Below, piece by piece: positions 59,337-64,000 of a stretch of DNA of 64,000 bases. The stretch is from Nonomuraea solani (lineage in GTDB: Bacteria > Actinomycetota > Actinomycetes > Streptosporangiales > Streptosporangiaceae). How positions within the stretch are numbered: position 1 is the first letter of the stretch; every line of letters starts with the position of its first letter. Under the pieces are notes generated by a model. That model worked only from the letters and a program-made list of their open reading frames with translations, ran no database searches and was not told where the DNA came from. The DNA is taken from positions 186,001 through 250,000 of the forward strand of contig NZ_FNVT01000008.1 of NCBI RefSeq assembly GCF_900108335.1. The letters are read 5' to 3'. The translations under genes and the position numbers were made by a program.

Positions 59337-59366
59337 AAAAACGGACATCTCCGGGGGAGATATCCG
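59334..59366 (-). terminator. rho-independent terminator of tRNA-Gln
   Basis: On the minus strand, CGGATATCTCC pairs with GGAGATGTCCG around a CCC loop (one mismatch region), followed by TTTTTT. It abuts the stop codon of the convergent hydrolase gene, so it may be used from one side only. Confidence 0.9.
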
Positions 59367-59373
59367 CTCAATG

Positions 59374-59445
59374 CTGGGGTACCAGGACTCGAACCTAGAC
59401 TAACTGAACCAGAATCAGTCGTGCTGCCAATTACACCATACCCCA
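59374..59445 (-). tRNA. tRNA-Gln (CUG)
   Basis: A 72-nt cloverleaf. The acceptor TGGGGTA pairs with TACCCCA, the anticodon stem ACTGA/TCAGT with loop TTCTGGT gives anticodon CUG, and the T loop is TTCGAGT. The CCA is not encoded. It is 4 kb from gltX; in actinobacteria GltX usually charges this tRNA with Glu for later amidation by GatCAB. Confidence 0.95.
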
Positions 59446-59611
59446 CCGCCCTGGACTCCTTCGCGGAGTGCGCTTGGCGACGTCCGAAAGAATAGCCCAG
59501 CTCGGGGGCTAAGACCAAAACGATTGCCGAACCGGTCCTCCACCACCCCCGGCAGGCGTCCGGCCGTGCCAAGCTGAAGAGGACAAAACACCACGTGGAG
59601 GAGCCCAACCG

Positions 59612-61582
59612 TTGGCCGAGAATCCGTTCTTCGCCCCTAGCGAGCTGCCATACGAGCTGCCGCCTTTCGCCGACGTCCGCGAGGAGCACTACCTGCCCGC
59701 GTTCGAGCGCGGCATGGCCGTGCAACTGGCCGAGGTCGACGCGATCGCGAACAGCACCGAGCCGCCGACGTTCGACAACACGATCGCCGGACTCGAGCGG
59801 TCGGGGCGGGTCCTCGACCGCACGGCCACGGTCTTCTTCAGCATCGCCTCGTCCAATTCGAGCGACGGCGTCATGGAGATCGAGAAACAGATCTCTCCCC
59901 AGCTCACCAGGCACAACGACGCGATCCGGCTCAACCGGGCGCTGTGGGCCCGGATCAAGCAGGTCACCGCGGAGGGCCCCGAGGAGTCCTGGCTGCTGGA
60001 GAAGTACCGGGACGACTTCATCAGGGCGGGCGCCGACCTGTCGGAGCCGGAGCAGGACCGGCTGCGCGCGCTCAACGAGGAGCTGTCGAAGCTCTCGACG
60101 GAGTTCGCGCAGAGCCTGCTGAAGGCGTCCACCGAGTCGGCGCTGGTGGTGCACGACCCGAAGGAGCTCGACGGCCTCGACGCGGCCAGGGTCGACTCGC
60201 TGCGCCAGGACGACGGCACATACGTCCTGCCGCTGCTCAACTACACCGCCCAGCCGGCCTTGGCGCAGCTCACGGACCGCGACGTACGCCGCCGCCTCTA
60301 CGAGCTGAGCGTGGGCCGGGCGCCGGGCAACTTCGAGCGCGCGGCCAGGATGGCGGCGCTGCGGGCCGAGCGGGCGGCGCTGCTCGGGTTCCCCAGCCAC
60401 GCCGCCTACTCGGTGGCCGACCAGACGGCCAAGAGCGTCGAGGCGGTCGAGGAGATGCTCGGCCAGCTCGTCGGCCCCGCCGTGCGCAACGCGAAGAAGG
60501 AGGCCGAGGCGCTCGCCGAGCAGGCCGGGTTCGCGATCGAGCCGTGGGACTGGTCGTACTACTCGGAGAAGGTGCGGCAGGCCCGCTACGACTTCGACGG
60601 CGCGGCGATGCGGCCGTACTTCGAGCTGAACCGGGTCTTCCGCGACGGCGTGTTCTTCGCGGCCACCAAGCTGTACGGCGTCACCTTCGCCGAGCGGCCC
60701 GATCTGGGTGGATATCACCCTGACGTGACCGTGTTCGAGGTGTTCAACGAGGACGAGACCCGGCTCGGGCTGTTCGTGCTCGACCCCTACGCCAGGGCGG
60801 GCAAGCGCGGCGGCGCGTGGATGAACAACCTGGTCGACCAGTCGTTCCTGTTCGCGCTGCGGCCGGTCGTGATGAACAACCTCAACGTCACCAAGCCCGC
60901 CTCGGGGCCGACGCTGCTGACGTACGACGAGGTGAACACGGCCTTCCACGAGTTCGGCCACGCGCTGCACGGGCTGTTCTCGCAGGTGCGCTACCCGCGC
61001 GTGTCCGGCACCAGCGTGCCGCGTGACTTCGTCGAATACCCGTCGCAGGTCAACGAGATGTGGGTGACCTGGCCCGAGGTGCTGGCCAACTACGCCAAGC
61101 ACCACGAGACCGGCGAGCCGATGCCGGCCGAGCTGGTGGAGAAGCTGCAGGCGGCCGAGAAGTTCAACCAGGGCTTCAAGACCGTCGAATATCTGGCCGC
61201 GACGCTGCTCGACTGGTCCTGGCACAAGCTGGCGCCCGGGGAGACGGTGAGCGACCCCGAGGCGTTCGAGGCCACCGCGCTGGAGGCCGCCCAGATCGCC
61301 TTCCCGCCGGTCAGGCCGCGTTACCGGACCAACTACTTCCAGCACATCTTCGCGGGCGGCTACAGCGCCGGCTACTACTCCTACATCTGGAGCGAGGTGC
61401 TCGACGCGGAGAGCGTGGAGTGGTTCAAGGAGAACGGCGGGCTCACCAGGGCGAACGGTGACCACTTCCGGCGGGAGCTGCTCTCGCTCGGCGGCAGCCT
61501 CGACCCGCTGACCGCCTTCCGCAACTTCCGGGGGCGTGAGGCGAGCATCCAGCCGCTGCTCGCCCGGCGCGGCCTCATCTGA
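59612..61582 (+). CDS. M3-family metallopeptidase (Dcp/oligopeptidase A type)
   Basis: 656 residues from a TTG with GGAGGAG upstream. It begins AENPFFAPSELPYELPPFADVREEHYLPAFERGM, typical of peptidyl-dipeptidase Dcp. The zinc site is HEFGHALHG (His446, Glu447, His450) with Glu475 in VEYPSQVNEMW as the likely third ligand. The C-terminal FAGGYSAGYYSYIWSEVLDA is the substrate Tyr/Gly loop. It degrades short peptides in the cytoplasm. It stands alone between the tRNA-Gln gene and the padR gene. Confidence 0.96.
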   Translation: MAENPFFAPSELPYELPPFADVREEHYLPAFERGMAVQLAEVDAIANSTEPPTFDNTIAGLERSGRVLDRTATVFFSIASSNSSDGVMEIEKQISPQLTRHNDAIRLNRALWARIKQVTAEGPEESWLLEKYRDDFIRAGADLSEPEQDRLRALNEELSKLSTEFAQSLLKASTESALVVHDPKELDGLDAARVDSLRQDDGTYVLPLLNYTAQPALAQLTDRDVRRRLYELSVGRAPGNFERAARMAALRAERAALLGFPSHAAYSVADQTAKSVEAVEEMLGQLVGPAVRNAKKEAEALAEQAGFAIEPWDWSYYSEKVRQARYDFDGAAMRPYFELNRVFRDGVFFAATKLYGVTFAERPDLGGYHPDVTVFEVFNEDETRLGLFVLDPYARAGKRGGAWMNNLVDQSFLFALRPVVMNNLNVTKPASGPTLLTYDEVNTAFHEFGHALHGLFSQVRYPRVSGTSVPRDFVEYPSQVNEMWVTWPEVLANYAKHHETGEPMPAELVEKLQAAEKFNQGFKTVEYLAATLLDWSWHKLAPGETVSDPEAFEATALEAAQIAFPPVRPRYRTNYFQHIFAGGYSAGYYSYIWSEVLDAESVEWFKENGGLTRANGDHFRRELLSLGGSLDPLTAFRNFRGREASIQPLLARRGLI

Positions 61583-61622
61583 AGTCTCCAGCCTGCTCGG
61601 TGGCCCACTGCGCGAACGTGGA

Positions 61623-62177
61623 CTATCGCGGGACGTTCAGTTCCTCGATTCTCTGGTGGAGCCATTCTTTCTCGGCCCGGCTCGACGCCCGGGCGACCAC
61701 GAGCATGCCGCGCCGGTACGGGTCGGGCTCGTCCTTGATCCGCACCGGCCGGCCGCCCTCGTGGAAGAAGCTCGCGGGCGCCTCCAGGAAGGCCAGCCTG
61801 CGACCGAGCACCGCCGCCTGGTCGGCCGGGTCGGGCAGCGCCGACAGGAACGCCAGGAGCGCGAAGAACCGGGCCTGGTCGCTGATGTCGAGGTCGGCCG
61901 GGTCGCGCAGGCGGCGTAGCAGCTCCTCGCGACCGCCGGCGGTGATCGTCAGCACCTGCCTGCGCGCGGCCGCCGCCCCCTCCTCCTCGTGCCGTTCGAG
62001 CAGGCCCTTCGCCTCCAGCCTGGAGATCGCCGGGTAGAGCGCGCCGTCGCTGACCGGGCGCAGGTGGCCGGTCAGGGCGGCGAGGCGGGACTTGAGCTCG
62101 TAGCCGTGCATCGGGCTCTCGTTGAGGAATCCCAGGATGGTGAGGGTCAGGTCACCGCCGCTTGCCATGGGGTGCAT
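61623..62177 (-). CDS. PadR-family transcriptional regulator
   Basis: 184 residues. The winged HTH LTILGFLNESPMHGYELKSRLAALTGHLRPVSDGALYPAISRLEAKGLLERHEEEG is the PadR signature; a C-terminal coiled-coil dimerisation helix follows (ELLRRLRDPADLDISDQARF). No ribosome site precedes the ATG, and TATAGC lies about 6-12 nt upstream, so the transcript is probably leaderless. Its operator overlaps both its own -10 and the divergent MATE gene's ribosome site. PadR proteins commonly repress efflux pumps and release on drug binding. Confidence 0.93.
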   Translation of the reverse strand: MHPMASGGDLTLTILGFLNESPMHGYELKSRLAALTGHLRPVSDGALYPAISRLEAKGLLERHEEEGAAAARRQVLTITAGGREELLRRLRDPADLDISDQARFFALLAFLSALPDPADQAAVLGRRLAFLEAPASFFHEGGRPVRIKDEPDPYRRGMLVVARASSRAEKEWLHQRIEELNVPR

Positions 62178-62186
62178 CGTAACGCT

Positions 62187-62220
62187 ATACCTCTAAACGA
62201 TATATATCGAAACGAGGTAT
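62187..62220. promoter_or_regulatory. extended PadR operator
   Basis: ATACCTC-taaa-CGATATATATCG-aaac-GAGGTAT is a perfectly centred dyad (centre 62203/62204). Its right arm holds the GAGG ribosome site of the MATE gene, and its left arm overlaps the padR -10. Bound PadR would silence both genes. Confidence 0.8.
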
Positions 62221-62224
62221 TGTC

Positions 62225-63484
62225 ATGATCCGGCTGGCCCTGCCCATCTACGTGGAGTTGCTCACCGCCGTGGTCGCGGTGGGCGTGATCGACCTGCTCT
62301 GGGTCTCCGGCCTCGGCGAGGCGGCGATCGCGGCGGTCACGGTGGGCACGACGGTCGAATACCTGGCGTACGGGCTGTTCCTGGCCGTGCCGACGGGCGT
62401 CACCGTGCTGGTCGGGCGGCGCGACGGGCGAGAGCCGCTGGGGCCTGTGATCAGGACGGGCCGGCTGCTGTGGCTCGGTCTCTCCGCCGCCATCGCCGTG
62501 CCGGGGGTGCTGCTGCGTGAGCCGCTGGCGGCGCTGTTCACCGACGCGCCCGCGCTGACGGCCGGGTTCCTGCTGGTCTCGCTGGGCGGGCTGCCCGTCT
62601 ACTTCGCCCAGACCGTCGTGGACGGGATCCTGAAAGGACGGGGGGACACGAGGTCGCCCATGCGCCACGCGCTCCTCTGCAACGGGCTGGTGATCGTGCT
62701 GGACCCGGTGTTCATCTACGGACTCGACATGGGCGTGCAGGGGGCGGCGGTGGCCACGGTGGTCGCGCGGGCGATCACGCTCGCGATCGCCCTGCGGTCC
62801 GTGACCGGGCTGGGCGGCCAGGAGCCCCCGGCGGGCCGGCGCCTGGTGACCGGTGAGGTGGTCAGGGCCGGGCTGCCGATATCCGGAGATTTCCTGGCTC
62901 GTGCCCTGGTGGGGATGGCGCTGGTCGAGATCGTGGCCGGGTACGGCACGGCGGCGGTGGCCGGCTACGGGATCGGGCAGAAGATCATGCTGGCCGGGGT
63001 GATGGCGTTCTACGCGCTACGGCAGGCCGCGATGATCCGTACCGCCCGGGCCGAGGCCACCGGGTCGCCGCTGCTGCTCGGACTCGGGTCGGGCGCGGCG
63101 GTCGCGATCGTGCTCAACGTGGTGGCCGCGCCGGTCGCCGGGCTGTTCACCGGCGATCCGGCCGTGGCCGTGGAGTTCCTGCGGTGGATGACGCTCTACC
63201 TGGTGCCCTTCGGCGGGCTGATCGCCGCCGGCGGGGTGCTCCAGGCGAGCGGAAGGGGCAGTCGCCTGCTCGCCGCCACGCTGGCGGGTTTCGCGGTGCA
63301 ACTGCCCCTCGCGTACGTGCTGAGCGCGTGGCTCGGCCTGACCGGGGTGTGGCTGTCGATGGCCGCCGGGGCGGCCGTCAGCCTCGCAGGCGTGACAGTG
63401 CGGCGCGCAGGCGGTCTTGAGCCCGCTCGCGGCCCAGCACCTCGATCGACTCGAACAGCGGAAGGCCCACCGTCCGGCCGGTGA
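62225..63484 (+). CDS. MATE-family efflux transporter
   Basis: 419 residues with about twelve helices in two halves. MATE segments are LALPIYVELLTAVVAVGVIDLLWVSGLGEAAIAAVTVGTTVEYLAYGLF, GLPVYFAQTVVDGILKGRGDTRSPM and AGLPISGDFLARALVGMALVEIVAGYGTAAVAGYGIG. It exports cationic drugs or metabolites using H+ or Na+. The last 35 or so residues (after AAVSLAG) are an Arg/Pro/Gly-rich tail encoded opposite the end of gltX, as if the original stop were lost. Repression by the divergent PadR is expected. Confidence 0.9.
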   Translation: MIRLALPIYVELLTAVVAVGVIDLLWVSGLGEAAIAAVTVGTTVEYLAYGLFLAVPTGVTVLVGRRDGREPLGPVIRTGRLLWLGLSAAIAVPGVLLREPLAALFTDAPALTAGFLLVSLGGLPVYFAQTVVDGILKGRGDTRSPMRHALLCNGLVIVLDPVFIYGLDMGVQGAAVATVVARAITLAIALRSVTGLGGQEPPAGRRLVTGEVVRAGLPISGDFLARALVGMALVEIVAGYGTAAVAGYGIGQKIMLAGVMAFYALRQAAMIRTARAEATGSPLLLGLGSGAAVAIVLNVVAAPVAGLFTGDPAVAVEFLRWMTLYLVPFGGLIAAGGVLQASGRGSRLLAATLAGFAVQLPLAYVLSAWLGLTGVWLSMAAGAAVSLAGVTVRRAGGLEPARGPAPRSTRTAEGPPSGR

Positions 63485-64000
63485 TCGCCACGCGGACCGG
63501 AGCCTGGGCCTTGCCGAGCTTGAGCCCGTGGGCCGTGCCGACCTCCTCCAGAGCCTGCTTGAGCGACTCGGGGTCCCAGTTGACGGACTCGACGCGCTCC
63601 AGGAAGCCGGTCAGGATCTCCTCGGGCGCGTTCTTCATCGCCTTGTCCCAGGACGCCTGGTCGAAGACCGGCTCTTCGAGGAAGAGGAAGTCGACGTTCT
63701 GCCGGATCTCCGACAGCACCGAGATGCGGGTCTGGGCCAGCTCGGCGACCTTGCTGAACAGCTCGCGGTCCCAGGAGTCGTCGAGGTAGGGCGCGCAGCG
63801 CTCCTCGAACGTCTCCAGCGGCAGCGCCCGGATGTATTCGCCGTTGAAGGCCCGCAGCTTCTTCTCGTCGAAGAAGGCGTTGGACGGGTTGACGTCCTCG
63901 AACCGGAAGAGCTGCACCATCTCCGACCACGGCAGGATCTCGCGGTCCTCGCCGGGGCCCCAGCCGAGCAGCATGAGGTAGTTGACGATGGCCTCGGGAA
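63378..64000 (-). CDS. gltX: glutamyl-tRNA synthetase, C-terminal part
   Basis: About 207 C-terminal residues are visible; the N-terminal catalytic domain lies beyond the right edge. It contains PEAIVNYLMLLGWGPGEDREILPWSEMVQLFRFEDVNPSNAFFDEKKLRAFNGEYIRAL, then the helical anticodon-binding domain (AQAPVRVAITGRTVGLPLFESIEVLGRERAQDRLRAAL). It charges tRNA-Glu and, in organisms lacking GlnRS, mischarges tRNA-Gln. Two tRNA-Glu genes and a tRNA-Gln gene are within 9 kb. Its 3' end overlaps the MATE gene by 107 bp. Confidence 0.95.
   Translation of the reverse strand, partial: PEAIVNYLMLLGWGPGEDREILPWSEMVQLFRFEDVNPSNAFFDEKKLRAFNGEYIRALPLETFEERCAPYLDDSWDRELFSKVAELAQTRISVLSEIRQNVDFLFLEEPVFDQASWDKAMKNAPEEILTGFLERVESVNWDPESLKQALEEVGTAHGLKLGKAQAPVRVAITGRTVGLPLFESIEVLGRERAQDRLRAALSRLRG

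Noticed and set aside
59294..61465. 723-residue minus-strand open frame opposite the M3 peptidase
   Set aside because: Runs through the tRNA-Gln gene and mirrors the peptidase codons; no protein-like features.

Overview
The window is high-GC DNA with actinobacterial gene content: coenzyme F420 (cofC), a free-standing Lrp-type domain, an NdgR-like IclR regulator beside leuCD, an ECF sigma factor of the SigR type, many GTG/TTG starts and a Cds1-like cysteine desulfhydrase. A member of the Streptosporangiales (Nonomuraea-like) is my best guess, but this is inference from protein style, not a database match.

Left arm (1-24 kb), mostly accessory. Positions 1-6884 hold a leftward series built from a repeated module: a truncated acyl-CoA-ligase-like protein followed by a large STAND ATPase with a LuxR DNA-binding end, twice, then an alpha/beta hydrolase cut by the window edge. 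A decayed TetR gene and a perfect dyad lie upstream. Next come typA, a large unknown membrane protein, a DUF2461 protein, a lipoprotein polysaccharide deacetylase, a divergent XRE-cupin regulator/EamA exporter pair, a MEDS-HATPase signalling protein convergent with an ECF sigma factor, cds1, and a siderophore-iron ABC transporter. The transporter consists of a binding lipoprotein divergent from two permeases and an ATPase, with two overlapping iron boxes between them. A TPR protein follows, with a 24-codon peptide ORF and a perfect hairpin just upstream. This is the most system-like unknown in the window.

Right arm (24-64 kb), core housekeeping. The order ftsY-smc, acylphosphatase, mutM, rnc, rpmF, yceD, coaD, rsmD, recG, fakA-like, rpmB, thiD, thiL, Lrp, DUF3515, ddl, gpsA, plsC, cofC, hup, leuD-leuC, ndgR, tRNA-Glu, tRNA-Gln, gltX is the arrangement I know from Streptomyces chromosomes. 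Interposed accessory items are a LysR/MFS pair, a long Gly/Pro-rich type II membrane protein with a collagen-like tract between thiD and thiL, a truncated MFS gene, an acidic 572-residue protein, a two-component system, a Tat-type hydrolase, an M3 peptidase and a PadR/MATE exporter pair. gltX is cut by the right edge.

Gene ends are notable. There are tandem 35- and 39-bp duplications at the 3' ends of two genes, and two convergent pairs overlap by 53 and 107 bp. I see no CRISPR, insertion sequence, integrase or prophage.
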